Counted from the first letter of the stretch, positions 9,600-19,063 are shown. The stretch is 64,000 nucleotides of DNA from Alkalihalobacterium alkalinitrilicum (GCF_002019605.1 NZ_KV917368.1:2759517-2823516); one strand, 5' to 3'. Numbers and translations: made by a program. The notes: generated by a model from the letters alone, not told the origin.

Positions 9600-9636
9600 G
9601 ATATGATAAGTATAAAACTTTAAGGAGATGGGGGAA

Positions 9637-10266
9637 ATGTCTGTTACCATAGATCAAATTAAACAAAAGTTAGCTCAACGAGAAGCTGGTGTATTAGATG
9701 CTCGCTCGTCTAAATCCGCCGTCTTTGTCCCATTCATTGAAAAAGACAAAGAACTGCATATACTCTTTCAAGTCCGTTCTAAACAATTAACCCACCAGCC
9801 AGGTGAAGTTTGTTTTCCAGGGGGAAGGGTCGATCTAACGGACACATCCGAAGAAGCAACCGCCAAAAGAGAGTTATGCGAAGAGTTAGGATTATCCGAA
9901 GCTGATATTACGTCTATTGCTCCTTTAGATGTACTCGTTACACCGTTTCGAGGGACCATCTTTCCATATGTTGGCCAAATTCTATCACCAAATAATATTT
10001 CACCTAGTGAACACGAGGTTGAAGAAATTTTTACGGTACCGTTATCTTTTTTACTTCAAACAGAGCCAGAACTGTACAAGATGAATATTCACTTTGAACC
10101 TGATGAAAATTTTCCATTTGATCTAATTCCCAACCGAGAGGCTTATACAACTAAAAGAACCCAGACCATTCCTGAGCTCTTCTATTTTTATGATCAATAT
10201 GTCATTTGGGGATTAACCGCTCGTATACTTCATCATTTAATTGAACTCATTAAATCGGAACATTAA
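9637..10266 (+). CDS. NUDIX hydrolase, CoA pyrophosphatase type
   Basis: A 209-residue NUDIX protein. The Nudix segment contains PGGRVD and the catalytic helix RELCEELGL. The preceding FPGG and the spacing match the NUDT7/YeaB-type CoA diphosphatases, which split CoA and its derivatives to phosphopantetheine and 3',5'-ADP. The ATG at 9637 is preferred: AAGGAG (9622-9627) is 9 nt upstream of it, whereas the in-frame ATG at 9628 abuts the ribosome site. It is convergent with the MFS gene, separated by 5 bp. The family is secure; CoA as substrate is likely but not certain. Confidence 0.85.
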   Translation: MSVTIDQIKQKLAQREAGVLDARSSKSAVFVPFIEKDKELHILFQVRSKQLTHQPGEVCFPGGRVDLTDTSEEATAKRELCEELGLSEADITSIAPLDVLVTPFRGTIFPYVGQILSPNNISPSEHEVEEIFTVPLSFLLQTEPELYKMNIHFEPDENFPFDLIPNREAYTTKRTQTIPELFYFYDQYVIWGLTARILHHLIELIKSEH

Positions 10267-10271
10267 GTCTC

Positions 10272-11765
10272 TTAGGCTCGTTCATCTCTTGGCAATAAGA
10301 GAATTAAAATAAGACTAATGAGCGCCAATAGAAAGATTCCACCATACACATAAGCCAAAGCATGGGAAAGTGCATCTTGTATAAATTGAATTTCATACTC
10401 CGTGAGTAATTGCCTTTGTTCTGGATTTAAAATCACATTAACAATGTCCATATTTAACTCAACATTTACGGAATCGATTTCACCTTCTAAACTTGACTTC
10501 AGACGACTGTTCAGTATACCACCGAGTAAGGCCACACCTACTGCTCCTCCTAATGTACGCATAAACATATTTGAAGCTGTGGCCACCCCTCTCTTTTTCC
10601 AGTCGACATGACTTTGGATCGATACGATGAAAGTCGTAGTTGAAAAGCCCATACCTACCCCTATAAAAAACGAACCTAACCCTGCCCAAATAGGGTGATG
10701 AATAAATGGTAACGTTAAATAAAACAACGACCCGACCACTAACGAAACCCCTCCGATGATAGCAGCCTTTCGATAGCCGATTTTAAGTAAAAGTTTCCCA
10801 GCAATTGTTGAAGAAATGGGCCAACCGATGGAAATCATTGTTAAGGTAAAACCTGCGATCATTGCAGGTTGGTTCATGACGCCCTGTACATAGGTTGGGA
10901 GAAAAGACGAAACAGCAAGTAACAAGGCTCCTGACGTAAACGATGCGATATTAGCAACAACAATTAACGGAATTCCCCATATTTCCATTGACATGATTGG
11001 CTCTTGTGCTCGTTTTTCTTGATAGATGAAACCTATAAAACTTACAACAAACAAACTGATACAGATTAATATAGGAAGAGATACCCAATCCCATTCTACT
11101 CCACCTTGAATTAAGACCATCATTAACGAACCAACGCTAATTAAAATTAATATCGAGCCAAAATAGTCAATCGCTGGTTTTGTCTTTTCAACTTTTTCTT
11201 TTAAGAAAATTCCTACTAAGACGATTGCCAATAAACCAAATGGAATGTTCATCCAAAAGATCCATGACCAATGGAAGTACTGTATAAATACTCCACCTAA
11301 GACAGGACCTAGGATAGAGGATATTCCCCAAATACTCGCTAAGTACCCTTGAATGCTTGCGCGTTCTTCCTTCGTGTACATATCACCAACAATAGTTGTG
11401 GCAATGGGCTGAACAGCGCCTGCTCCAAGCCCCTGGATAAACCTAGCAATAATTAACGATTCCATCGAGTTTGCAAAACCACACCAGATTGAACCGAACA
11501 AAAAAATGAATATTCCAATTGAAAAAATAATTTTTCGGCCAAACAAATCTGCTAGTTTCCCATAAATAGGAATTGAAACAACTTGCATTAACAAGTAGCC
11601 ACCAAATACCCAAGTAAACAAACTAAAGCCACCTAGCTCAGCAACAATTCCAGGCATAGCTGTTGCAACGATCGTTGCCTCCACAGCAGCCATAAACATC
11701 GCCATAATAATCGCAAATAGTACGATTGGTCTGTTGGTTTCCCGTTTTTTTAATAATTTTTCCAT
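10272..11765 (-). CDS. MFS multidrug exporter, DHA2/EmrB-QacA type (14 TM)
   Basis: A 497-residue integral membrane protein with about 14 hydrophobic segments, the length of DHA2-family proton-drug antiporters. The loop 2-3 motif GKLADLFGRK and the motif-C-like stretch with GPVLGG are both seen. It lies alone on the minus strand. No TetR or MarR regulator is adjacent, so the substrate cannot be suggested. The start ATG at 11765 has weak AGGG upstream. Confidence 0.88.
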   Translation of the reverse strand: MEKLLKKRETNRPIVLFAIIMAMFMAAVEATIVATAMPGIVAELGGFSLFTWVFGGYLLMQVVSIPIYGKLADLFGRKIIFSIGIFIFLFGSIWCGFANSMESLIIARFIQGLGAGAVQPIATTIVGDMYTKEERASIQGYLASIWGISSILGPVLGGVFIQYFHWSWIFWMNIPFGLLAIVLVGIFLKEKVEKTKPAIDYFGSILILISVGSLMMVLIQGGVEWDWVSLPILICISLFVVSFIGFIYQEKRAQEPIMSMEIWGIPLIVVANIASFTSGALLLAVSSFLPTYVQGVMNQPAMIAGFTLTMISIGWPISSTIAGKLLLKIGYRKAAIIGGVSLVVGSLFYLTLPFIHHPIWAGLGSFFIGVGMGFSTTTFIVSIQSHVDWKKRGVATASNMFMRTLGGAVGVALLGGILNSRLKSSLEGEIDSVNVELNMDIVNVILNPEQRQLLTEYEIQFIQDALSHALAYVYGGIFLLALISLILILLLPRDERA

Positions 11766-11992
11766 TTTCTAACCCTATTCTTCCCTGATCTGTAATTTAA
11801 ATCCAATTTTAACGCAAAATATTATAAAAATGAAAATTTAATGAACTTTTCCAACGATTTTATCTTGAAAATTTCAGAAACTTCGTGTAAATTCAAATTA
11901 AGTTTACTAATTTTACTTTACTATGGAAAGTGAGGGGGATTTCTCATCTCTACGCAGTCTTCGCTATTCGGGGTTTACTATATAAAAAAACC

Positions 11993-12058
11993 GAGTGGTT
12001 GTTCAGCTTTTTATCTTTTACATGAAGGCAGATTGAGTGTTTGTTCAGTTTATCTTTA
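11993..12058 (+). promoter_or_regulatory. Pair of 42-bp-spaced direct repeats upstream of symporter operon
   Basis: Two near-identical blocks (consensus GAGTGNTTGTTCAG then TTTATCTTT) start at 11993 and 12035. The 42-bp period is four DNA turns, which would place bound protein on one face of the helix. They lie 57-122 bp before the start of the small subunit gene. The rest of the 349-bp gap 11766-12114 shows no gene; it is AT-rich and carries the back-to-back promoters of the MFS gene and this operon. Operator function is inferred from spacing and position. Confidence 0.45.
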
Positions 12059-12078
12059 GTTAGTAACCTTCCGTAAAA

Positions 12079-12093
12079 ATGAAAGCACTTACA
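12079..12093 (+). promoter_or_regulatory. cre-like CcpA site
   Basis: ATGAAAGCACTTACA matches the cre consensus WTGNAANCGNWNNCW at all fixed positions except the G of the central CG. It lies 22 bp before the start codon, a position where CcpA would repress. Carbon catabolite control fits an organic-acid transporter. One mismatch at a conserved base keeps this tentative. Confidence 0.4.
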
Positions 12094-12114
12094 AAATAAA
12101 GGGGGAGAATTATA

Positions 12115-12393
12115 ATGAGTGCATATAAAAAAGAAGTTTGGTTTACGATTATTATGTCTGCAATCTTTCTATTAGCTGGACATGTCGGCTTTATCTTTTC
12201 TATCTTTCCTGTAGAAGGTAACTTGTTCGGGTTTCCAATTATGTATATCGTACCCATTCTTATTGGGTGGTTTGGTATTTTCATTCTAACTCTTATCGCA
12301 GGTAAAATTGGAAATCACATCGATGATGCAATTGACGCAGAAAACGAACAATTGGCTAATGAGAAAAAGGGCCATGAGAAAGGAGTAAGCTAA
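12115..12393 (+). CDS. Small membrane subunit associated with sodium:solute symporter
   Basis: A 92-residue protein with two hydrophobic helices (about 9-29 and 40-62) and a charged C-terminal tail (Asp/Glu/Lys-rich, about 63-92). Its stop is 1 nt before the symporter start, so it is translationally coupled. Small two-helix proteins commonly precede acetate/solute symporters of the VC_2705/ActP-like subgroup and are thought to form a complex with them. GGGGGAG lies 8 nt before the ATG. The partner role is inferred from gene coupling. Confidence 0.8.
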   Translation: MSAYKKEVWFTIIMSAIFLLAGHVGFIFSIFPVEGNLFGFPIMYIVPILIGWFGIFILTLIAGKIGNHIDDAIDAENEQLANEKKGHEKGVS

Positions 12394-12394
12394 T

Positions 12395-14044
12395 ATGGAA
12401 GAACAAGTGTGGCAATTATCCAATCCAGTTATCGGAATCGTAATCGTTGTAGCAACATTCGTACTCTTTTATGCAGTAAGTTACTTTTCCAATCGTGCTA
12501 GTAAATCCGTTGAAGATTTATATGCTGCTGGTGGTGGCGTTGGTCCAATCACAAACGGTCTAGCAATGGCTTCAACCTACATGAGTTTAGCTACATTCTT
12601 AGGAGTAACAGGATTAATCCTAAACCTTCAAGTTCCATTCGTTATGTTATGGATCCAAATGATTTTAGCTATTCCATTAATTACAATTATTTACGGAACT
12701 TCATTACGTCGTATGGGTGCTTTCTCCCCTACTCACTTTGTTCGTGAGCGTTATGGTGTATCCGCTTCCATTATTGCAGCATTATTTATGATCTTAGTAT
12801 CAATCATGTACGCACTAGGGCAAATGATTGGTATTGCTGTTACATTTGAAACACTCCTTGGTATCCCTTATATTACAGGACTTATTGTTGGTGGTGTTCT
12901 AATTGTTGGATACGTAACCATAGGTGGAATGAACGGGGCTACTAACAACGCCGCTATTCAAATGGTCATAATCGCTCTTATGTTCATCGTACCTCTTGGA
13001 GCAATTATGAAAGCAATGGGCGGAACGGGTTGGTACTTCCCTCCACTTCTATATGCTGATATGGTACCTGCAATGCTTGAAGCAATGCCTGGATTTTTTG
13101 ATTATCAATATTCATCAAAATGGTATTTTGCTATTATTCCAGCTTTAACAATTGGTTCATTAGGGTTACCTCACTTAGCGATGCGTATTTACACAGCTTC
13201 TAGTTTAAGAAGTGCTAGACAAGCTATGGTGTGGTTCGCTCTAGTATTAGGTCTTGTTTTCTCTGCAACATATGCAATGGGCTTTGCAGGTGTGTACTAC
13301 ACGCAAATTTCTGGAGTAGAGATTTCTGCTGCAGATGCGGATAAGCTTACCATCATTCTTAACCTTGTTTATAACCCTGAATGGGTAACAGCACTCGTTA
13401 TTGCTGGTGCGATTTCTGCAGGTTTATCGACATTAAGTGGTAACTTATTAGCAATTGGTGCGTTAATTTCTCAAGATATCGTTACAACGCTTAAACCAAA
13501 CTTAACTAGTAAATCAAAAATACGTTTAGGTTATTTTTCAATCGCAATGGGTGGTTTAGTCAGTGTGTTACTAGCATTTAATCCACCTGAATTCTTAACC
13601 GTAAGTATTCTATGGGCCTTTGGACTAGCCGGTGTTACGAATGCACCACTGATCATCATGGGTGTTTGGTGGAAAGAAGCAAACAAATTCGGTGCAATGG
13701 CAGCGTCAGTGTTTGCCGGTGTATTATATGTAATTGTTTCTCCGTTCGTCTTACCAAATATCGTCGTAAGTGGACATGCTTTAACAGACGGTATGGGATT
13801 ATCTGGTGCAATGTTATGTGTGCCACTTAGCTTTATTTTACTAATTGTAGTATCATATATTACAAATCGTATTCCATCTTTACAAAAGTATTTGCCAACT
13901 GAAGCAGATCATAAATTAATTGAACGTATTCACGGGTGGAGTGATGTAAATCCTGCTCGTTATAACAGCACATTTGGAGCGTTCGTTATTACTGCATTAA
14001 GTATTGCTATCTTAATTTGGTCAATACTACCTTGGGAATTTTAA
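12395..14044 (+). CDS. Sodium:solute symporter (SSS family, ActP-like)
   Basis: A 549-residue SSS-family transporter with about 13 membrane helices. The first helix begins near residue 10; the segment LYAAGGGVGPITNGLAMAST and the SLGLPHLAMRIYTA motif are typical of the acetate/monocarboxylate (VC_2705-like) branch. It takes up a small organic acid with sodium. It follows the small subunit with 1-nt spacing and AAAGGAG upstream, and ends at a terminator. The cre-like site and direct repeats upstream suggest catabolite control. The substrate (acetate, pyruvate or similar) is inferred. Confidence 0.87.
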   Translation: MEEQVWQLSNPVIGIVIVVATFVLFYAVSYFSNRASKSVEDLYAAGGGVGPITNGLAMASTYMSLATFLGVTGLILNLQVPFVMLWIQMILAIPLITIIYGTSLRRMGAFSPTHFVRERYGVSASIIAALFMILVSIMYALGQMIGIAVTFETLLGIPYITGLIVGGVLIVGYVTIGGMNGATNNAAIQMVIIALMFIVPLGAIMKAMGGTGWYFPPLLYADMVPAMLEAMPGFFDYQYSSKWYFAIIPALTIGSLGLPHLAMRIYTASSLRSARQAMVWFALVLGLVFSATYAMGFAGVYYTQISGVEISAADADKLTIILNLVYNPEWVTALVIAGAISAGLSTLSGNLLAIGALISQDIVTTLKPNLTSKSKIRLGYFSIAMGGLVSVLLAFNPPEFLTVSILWAFGLAGVTNAPLIIMGVWWKEANKFGAMAASVFAGVLYVIVSPFVLPNIVVSGHALTDGMGLSGAMLCVPLSFILLIVVSYITNRIPSLQKYLPTEADHKLIERIHGWSDVNPARYNSTFGAFVITALSIAILIWSILPWEF

Positions 14045-14053
14045 TTAGAAAAG

Positions 14054-14090
14054 CATAAGCGTCGTTTAGCGGCGCTTATGAGAGATTTTT
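14054..14090 (+). terminator. Intrinsic terminator after symporter
   Basis: The 11-bp stem CATAAGCGTCG (14054-14064) / CGGCGCTTATG (14070-14080) contains one G-T pair and is followed by AGAGATTTTT. It may only partly separate the symporter from the downstream membrane gene. Confidence 0.8.
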
Positions 14091-14154
14091 AAACAACAAA
14101 GTCAGAAGTTAACAGATGATACAAAACAAATGGATTTAAAATGAGGGGATATTA

Positions 14155-14727
14155 ATGGCAGGGTTGATACTTTATATTCGCACCATCCTACTAAACACCG
14201 AAGCTATAGCCGAACTAACAACTTCTCCAAAATGGAATATATGGGGTCACCTTGTTACTATCCTTTTAGGCTTCATTTATGGCTTTATTTCTATTCAACA
14301 AAATATGGACTACATTTCTAGCTTCGATGCTGAATTTTTACGAAATATAGTCGTTCCTGGATTTTTCATCGTTGCAGGCATTATTATGGTGTTTCTTACG
14401 AGAGTTGCTCTCTCTCTACTTTTATGGGCAGCGTCTCGAGGATTTGGTGGTCCTGGATTACTAGGTCAAATTTTCCGACTATCCGCTGGTGCGATGATCC
14501 CGTCTATTCTTGCGATGCCGGGGTTTATAGCTAACGGTCTCGATGCTACTGTACCTTTTATCGCAGTAGTTGGTGTTATAGTAGGGATTGCTTGGATGTA
14601 TATCACATGTGTAAAAATTGTATTAGTCACTCAGAAATTTGTACCATGGAAAGCTTATATATCCGTGCTCGTGATCTTTATTTTCTTTATTAGCATCTAC
14701 TACATCGTCATTCCGCCCGCAACTTAA
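14155..14727 (+). CDS. Uncharacterised membrane protein, Yip1-like
   Basis: A 190-residue protein with about five hydrophobic helices (near 35-53, 66-95, 108-125, 132-155 and 167-187). The overall pattern, including a GG/GPG-containing central loop, resembles bacterial Yip1-domain proteins, but I cannot assign a family firmly. AGGGG precedes the ATG. It lies downstream of the symporter behind a terminator and is closed by its own terminator, so it may be a third gene of the same unit or independent. Confidence 0.7.
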   Translation: MAGLILYIRTILLNTEAIAELTTSPKWNIWGHLVTILLGFIYGFISIQQNMDYISSFDAEFLRNIVVPGFFIVAGIIMVFLTRVALSLLLWAASRGFGGPGLLGQIFRLSAGAMIPSILAMPGFIANGLDATVPFIAVVGVIVGIAWMYITCVKIVLVTQKFVPWKAYISVLVIFIFFISIYYIVIPPAT

Positions 14728-14754
14728 TAAACGGTGTCTAATGCACCATTAAAG

Positions 14755-14790
14755 AAGAAGAGGCTAACATTTGATGTCGGCCTCTTCTTT
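14755..14790. terminator. Bidirectional terminator
   Basis: The stem AAGAAGAGGC (14755-14764) / GCCTCTTCTT (14780-14789) has A-rich sequence on the left and TTTATAT on the right. It separates the plus-strand membrane gene from the convergent minus-strand yrhC. Confidence 0.75.
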
Positions 14791-14810
14791 ATATATAATG
14801 TTATTTCTAT

Positions 14811-15062
14811 TTATTGTCCATACTCTTCATTATTTAGCTGATTTCGGTAATGCATGGCTCTGCGATGAAAAATGAACGCTGTCACTAATGACAATACCGT
14901 TCCTCCCATCATATACTCAGCATAATTTCCACTCAAAGGAGCTTCGTTGGGAACGAGGAGTCCAATACACATAAAGACACTTAAGGACAATAAAATAAAA
15001 CCAAAACGCTTATAGTCTTCTGCTTTTCCTTTTAGTTCACGAATTTTCTTATTATCATCCAT
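14811..15062 (-). CDS. yrhC: YrhC-like small membrane protein
   Basis: An 83-residue protein with two membrane helices (about 19-40 and 52-69) and basic ends. The sequence pattern and position downstream of mtnN match YrhC, the last gene of the B. subtilis mtnN-mccA-mccB-yrhC operon; its function is unknown. I use the ATG at 15062, 6 nt after GGAGGA; the in-frame ATG at 15068 abuts that site. The mccA and mccB genes that normally separate it from mtnN are absent here. Confidence 0.78.
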   Translation of the reverse strand: MDDNKKIRELKGKAEDYKRFGFILLSLSVFMCIGLLVPNEAPLSGNYAEYMMGGTVLSLVTAFIFHRRAMHYRNQLNNEEYGQ

Positions 15063-15209
15063 ATACATTCCTCCTATTACACTCTCCTATTCTATCATAG
15101 AAAGGTGTGACGAAGAGGATGTAACTGTTGTTACTAGAGGAAACTTATAGGATATACCTTATTTAATTAGAACACTTAAGTCAAATTTTTGACTTCAACT
15201 TTCTTATTC

Positions 15210-15908
15210 TTACTGCTTCTTGAGTTGATCAACCATAAGTAAAACGAGATTTGCTGAATTTATAGAGGCTGTCTCTAAAAATTGATCATAGGAGACTTTT
15301 GCATCGCTACCTGCAATATCTGAAAGAGACCGAATGATCACAAATGGACATTCAAACTGATGACATACTTGTGCAATGGCTCCTGCTTCCATTTCTGCAC
15401 AATATGGATTATTAAAACGAGATTTAATGTCTTCGACTCGTTCATGATCACTCATAAATGAATCGCCTGAGACAATTAAGCCTTTCACCGAATGAACCCC
15501 AACATCATTCGCTGCGACTTCAGCTAAGGTAACTAACTCTGTATGAGGTGTATAAAACGCTGGCATTCTTGGGACTTGACCAAATTCATAACCAAAAACA
15601 GTAGCGTCAACATCGTTATAACGTACTTCTGTTGAGATCACGATATCCCCCACGTTTAAATCTTCATGAAATCCTCCTGCGGACCCCGTATTTATAACTT
15701 TTTCAACCTTAAATAATTGAATTAACAAAGTCGTTCCAATCGCTGCATTCACTTTCCCGATCCCTGATTTAAGTAAAACAACATCGACACCATTTAAAGA
15801 GCCTTGATGAAATTCACACCCTGCAATCGTTTGATCTACTCGGCCATCGAGCTTACTTTTTAATAATTCAACCTCTTCATCCATCGCTCCGATAATTCCA
15901 ATTCTCAT
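15210..15908 (-). CDS. mtnN: 5'-methylthioadenosine/S-adenosylhomocysteine nucleosidase
   Basis: This enzyme hydrolyses MTA and SAH to adenine plus methylthioribose or S-ribosylhomocysteine, recycling the by-products of SAM use. It is 232 residues from the ATG at 15908 (GAAGGGAAG upstream). An in-frame upstream extension to 15983 lacks a ribosome site and adds 25 non-family residues. Catalytic residues match the family: E12 in GAMDEEVE, the MEAG ribose-binding motif and D197 in RSLSDIAG. In B. subtilis mtnN sits between yrrT and mccA; both are missing here. Confidence 0.94.
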   Translation of the reverse strand: MRIGIIGAMDEEVELLKSKLDGRVDQTIAGCEFHQGSLNGVDVVLLKSGIGKVNAAIGTTLLIQLFKVEKVINTGSAGGFHEDLNVGDIVISTEVRYNDVDATVFGYEFGQVPRMPAFYTPHTELVTLAEVAANDVGVHSVKGLIVSGDSFMSDHERVEDIKSRFNNPYCAEMEAGAIAQVCHQFECPFVIIRSLSDIAGSDAKVSYDQFLETASINSANLVLLMVDQLKKQ

Positions 15909-16033
15909 ATGTATCTTCCCTTCTGTTACAACAGTACACTTCAACATTTTTCCAATAATATCAATAAAGTATACAATGTCCAATGTTCTTGGTATATTAT
16001 AACTGAAATTGGAGTGAAAGGGAGAGAAAACGT

Positions 16034-16243
16034 ATGCAAATTCATTTAAATAATATTGGAGATAAAGTTGAATGTTTTGAAGCCCGAAGCTTTAAAGAGT
16101 TAGAAAAGCAGATCAATGAGCAAATTGATAATAATCAAGTACTCATGCTAGAAGTTCATCAAGTCCAACACCATGTATATATTCATGAAAAAACTTCTTT
16201 GCCGATTTATACTGCCATTGTTCATTTTAAAGCAAAAAAATAA
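16034..16243 (+). CDS. yrzA: DUF2536 family small protein (YrzA-like)
   Basis: A 69-residue soluble protein matching the DUF2536/YrzA pattern by size, sequence feel and position between mtnN and yrrS; its function is unknown. GGGAGAG lies 8 nt before the ATG. In B. subtilis this gene is co-directional with its neighbours, whereas here it is on the opposite strand, divergent from mtnN and convergent with yrrS. I am moderately sure of the family name. Confidence 0.72.
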   Translation: MQIHLNNIGDKVECFEARSFKELEKQINEQIDNNQVLMLEVHQVQHHVYIHEKTSLPIYTAIVHFKAKK

Positions 16244-16244
16244 A

Positions 16245-16318
16245 GCTGCCCAACTAAGAGTCAGTCTTCCCTTCTGAGATGAAGGCTTTCTGACTCTTTC
16301 GTTTGGACAGCACTTTTA
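16245..16318. terminator. Long bidirectional terminator
   Basis: The outer arms AGCTGCCCAAC and GTTTGGACAGC pair, and inside them AAGAGTCAG pairs with CTGACTCTT. A run is present on the right (TTTT) and A-rich sequence on the left. It serves the convergent yrzA and yrrS genes. Confidence 0.75.
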
Positions 16319-16325
16319 ATCTTTT

Positions 16326-16958
16326 TTAACGAAGATACGGGTTTTCAGATAACTGGATGACCTCTACTGGCTTCCACCCTCGTTCAGGTACCCATTCAAT
16401 GCGAACACGGTATGGTGTGTGTTTGTTATCTCTACCACTAACCGTACCAACTGCGCTTTGTGGATTACCGCCATTTTCAATTCGCCAAATTGTAATGTCA
16501 TCGTCTAGACCTGTCGCATATTGGATAGCATGCGTCATTTCCTTCCAGTTAACATGATCTTTTGAAAAGTGTTGTGACTCTAATTCAAATGGTTCACTTT
16601 GCACCGTTCCAATCGGTTGCCAATCACCAGGACGAACTTCATCATTGAAGCCTTCCTCTTCATCTTCCTCTTCATCTTCTTCCCGTAGTTCTTCATTTTC
16701 AATTTCGTTTTTGCTTGTTTCGTCTTGGGCAGAATCGATATCTGTATTCTCTTCAATTAGTTGTTCAGTGTTTTCTTCATTATGCTCTTCTTGTTGTTCT
16801 TCTTGATCGTGATCAGCAATGGCTTCCTCGCTTCCAGAGCTAAAGAATAATTGTATAGCAAAGTATATAATTAAGATTGCTACAACTCCAATCGCTACAT
16901 TCAGCAATCGATTTAAACGGCGTTTTTTACGTTGTTCATACCTTGTTGAGTAGTCCAT
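16326..16958 (-). CDS. yrrS: YrrS family membrane-anchored protein (DUF1510)
   Basis: A 210-residue protein with a basic N-terminus (KKRRLNR), one membrane helix (about 20-41), a long acidic Glu/Asp-rich linker (about 43-108) and an extracellular domain (about 110-210) with the conserved WQPIGTVQ and W-x-x-M segments of DUF1510. B. subtilis YrrS is made in sporulation and is encoded next to the penicillin-binding protein gene pbpI. Here pbpI is missing: the next gene upstream is an ABC permease. GGAGAG precedes the ATG. Confidence 0.85.
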   Translation of the reverse strand: MDYSTRYEQRKKRRLNRLLNVAIGVVAILIIYFAIQLFFSSGSEEAIADHDQEEQQEEHNEENTEQLIEENTDIDSAQDETSKNEIENEELREEDEEEDEEEGFNDEVRPGDWQPIGTVQSEPFELESQHFSKDHVNWKEMTHAIQYATGLDDDITIWRIENGGNPQSAVGTVSGRDNKHTPYRVRIEWVPERGWKPVEVIQLSENPYLR

Positions 16959-17046
16959 TGGCCATCTCTCCTTCCCAATTCCACCCTAATACTATCATGT
17001 GCTTTACTATGTTTCTAGTTATTTTACTACTATTTCCTTTTCCTTA

Positions 17047-18219
17047 CTAGTAATTAATTACCCGAATTGGTACTAGTTCGTGAAAGTTTTCATATATGGC
17101 TATTTGCGGACGGCTTTCCCCAATCAATTGCTCAATCTGTTCAACATCTCTAGGTTCGACACTAATTGAACCAAATAAAGTAAACGTCGGCTGGCTTTGG
17201 TGATAGGACCAACTGCCATAATGTGTGCCCCATTCTGGACCGACATACGAAAACAATGGATCCTCATCTAGAAAGACAAGACTAATACCCAACTCATCTA
17301 GTAATCTAGGGTCTGAAAGATGCGATGCCGTTAATACAACTTCATATTGAATGACTGAATAACTAGAATAATTAGTTCCTTCTTTTTCAAGCTCTAAATT
17401 AAGACGTTCAACAGATATGTGTTCAATAATACTCTTCTTCGTATTCAGGGGCGGTGATGACATGGCAAAAGCGGAACTAGCCATCGTTATCATCAGGAAA
17501 AAAAATACACCTATGAATGAAGCTGTTATATATATTTTCTTTTTGACGTTAAGATAGTTATGATAATTCCAAATTGAGAACAAGATAGACACTACAGTTA
17601 ATAATAAAGTAATAATAAAAAAGAATTGATTTAATAGCGGTTCAATGGTCGCTAGAGGTCGACCGAAAATCACACCTGTTGGTACGCTCCAAAACATTGG
17701 GAGAAAAATCGCTCCAAAAATAAACAGACAACCTATCCATGTCGCAACATAAGAACCAAAACTTAGATGGAAAAATAGATAAAAACTAATGAATAGCAAA
17801 ATAAGTGCATTAAAGAACAAAATCACACTACCTGCGTTGCCAACCCCTACAGAGTGCCCTAATATTACTTGGACAAAAAATAAAGCTCCAAACGTAATGA
17901 CATTAATACTAACTGCAATAATTAGTAAAGAACAAAACTTAGCTAAAACAATTGATGGAACTGAAATCGGCAACTTCCAAATTCGTTTATGAATACCGCT
18001 CAATTCTTCTGTACGACAAATATGTGTCATTAATCCATAACTCATTAATAGATTAAACAATGCAATGAAAAGTACTATTCCACTTAGGTCATTATAACGA
18101 AATCCGCTCATTCTACTAATATACCATCCGATAAAAAATAGAAATAAAACTGTAATTGGAATAACTATCATAGCAATGCTTTTTAAAGAGAGTAAATCTT
18201 TCTTAATCAAAGATCGCAT
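17047..18219 (-). CDS. ABC-2 type transporter permease
   Basis: A 390-residue membrane protein: six to seven hydrophobic helices up to about residue 250, then an extracellular C-terminal domain (about 255-390). The start (17 nt inside the ATPase gene) follows AAGGGGG, showing translational coupling. It is the permease half of an exporter with the ATPase and YtrA-type repressor upstream. Such three-gene units often export peptides or respond to wall-active antibiotics; the cargo is not identifiable. The large extracytoplasmic domain at the C-terminus is less usual for a simple ABC-2 permease. Confidence 0.82.
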   Translation of the reverse strand: MRSLIKKDLLSLKSIAMIVIPITVLFLFFIGWYISRMSGFRYNDLSGIVLFIALFNLLMSYGLMTHICRTEELSGIHKRIWKLPISVPSIVLAKFCSLLIIAVSINVITFGALFFVQVILGHSVGVGNAGSVILFFNALILLFISFYLFFHLSFGSYVATWIGCLFIFGAIFLPMFWSVPTGVIFGRPLATIEPLLNQFFFIITLLLTVVSILFSIWNYHNYLNVKKKIYITASFIGVFFFLMITMASSAFAMSSPPLNTKKSIIEHISVERLNLELEKEGTNYSSYSVIQYEVVLTASHLSDPRLLDELGISLVFLDEDPLFSYVGPEWGTHYGSWSYHQSQPTFTLFGSISVEPRDVEQIEQLIGESRPQIAIYENFHELVPIRVINY

Positions 18220-19063
18220 GATTTACTCCCCCTTCAACGACAAAATATAGGATTTCATCTAATGTTGGGGGTCGACAGTGTCCATCTAACTCATCACCAT
18301 GCTCTTTGTCGATAATGCCTGTCACTTCATATGCTCCTTTTTGGTAGCCGTAAATTCCAGATCTAGGTAGCTTCATTTGAAGTGATGTTGTGAAATAGAG
18401 ATAGTTGTCTTTTAATCGGTCCTTCTCATCATAAAGTGCAATTTGACCCTCTCTTACAAAAACAACAAAATCAGCGATTTGTTCAAAGTCCGTCGTAATA
18501 TGTGATGATAAAATTACGGTCTTGTCACCCGTCTCAATCCATTGCTGTAATAGCAACAATAGCTCTTGTCTTGCTACAAGGTCTAATCCTGCTGTAGGTT
18601 CATCGAAAATAAGCACCGCTGGATGAAAGCATAGAACTAAAAGCATATTTAACTTTAGTTTCATTCCTTTTGAAAGCTCATACACCTTTTTCTTTGGCAT
18701 TAAATTAAATTCACGAAGCAACTTTTGTTCAAGGTTTACATCCCAATTGGAATAAAAAGAAGAAACAAAATCGATCGTTTGTCGGACTGTAAAATCACTA
18801 TACATATTTACTTCATCTGAGACATAACAAATCTTTTTATTAAAGGTCACTCGATCTTGTTCATACGAACAACTCTCAACCACAACTTCTCCTGACGTAA
18901 AAGGGGTAACATTCGACATCCCTTTTAATAATGTCGTTTTACCAGCACCATTTCTACCGATTACTGCTGTTATAAAGCCTTTTCTTATATTCAAATCGAT
19001 AGGGCCTAATTGAAAACCTTTATATCTTTGCATTCCTTGTTCGATCGCCACTGCATCAGTCAT
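18203..19063 (-). CDS. ABC transporter ATP-binding protein
   Basis: A 286-residue ATPase subunit. Walker A GRNGAGKTT is at residues 36-44, the signature is degenerate (ELSKGMKLKL), Walker B is VLIFDEPTAGLD, and the H-loop is SSHIT. The C-terminal 60 residues extend past the core domain. It overlaps the gntR gene by 8 nt upstream and the permease by 17 nt downstream. GGAGGAAG precedes the ATG. It powers export with the adjacent permease. Confidence 0.93.
   Translation of the reverse strand: MTDAVAIEQGMQRYKGFQLGPIDLNIRKGFITAVIGRNGAGKTTLLKGMSNVTPFTSGEVVVESCSYEQDRVTFNKKICYVSDEVNMYSDFTVRQTIDFVSSFYSNWDVNLEQKLLREFNLMPKKKVYELSKGMKLKLNMLLVLCFHPAVLIFDEPTAGLDLVARQELLLLLQQWIETGDKTVILSSHITTDFEQIADFVVFVREGQIALYDEKDRLKDNYLYFTTSLQMKLPRSGIYGYQKGAYEVTGIIDKEHGDELDGHCRPPTLDEILYFVVEGGVNHAIFD

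Noticed and set aside
12060-12284. 74-residue minus-strand frame over the small symporter subunit
   Set aside because: It is antisense to a coupled, motif-consistent gene and lacks a ribosome site.
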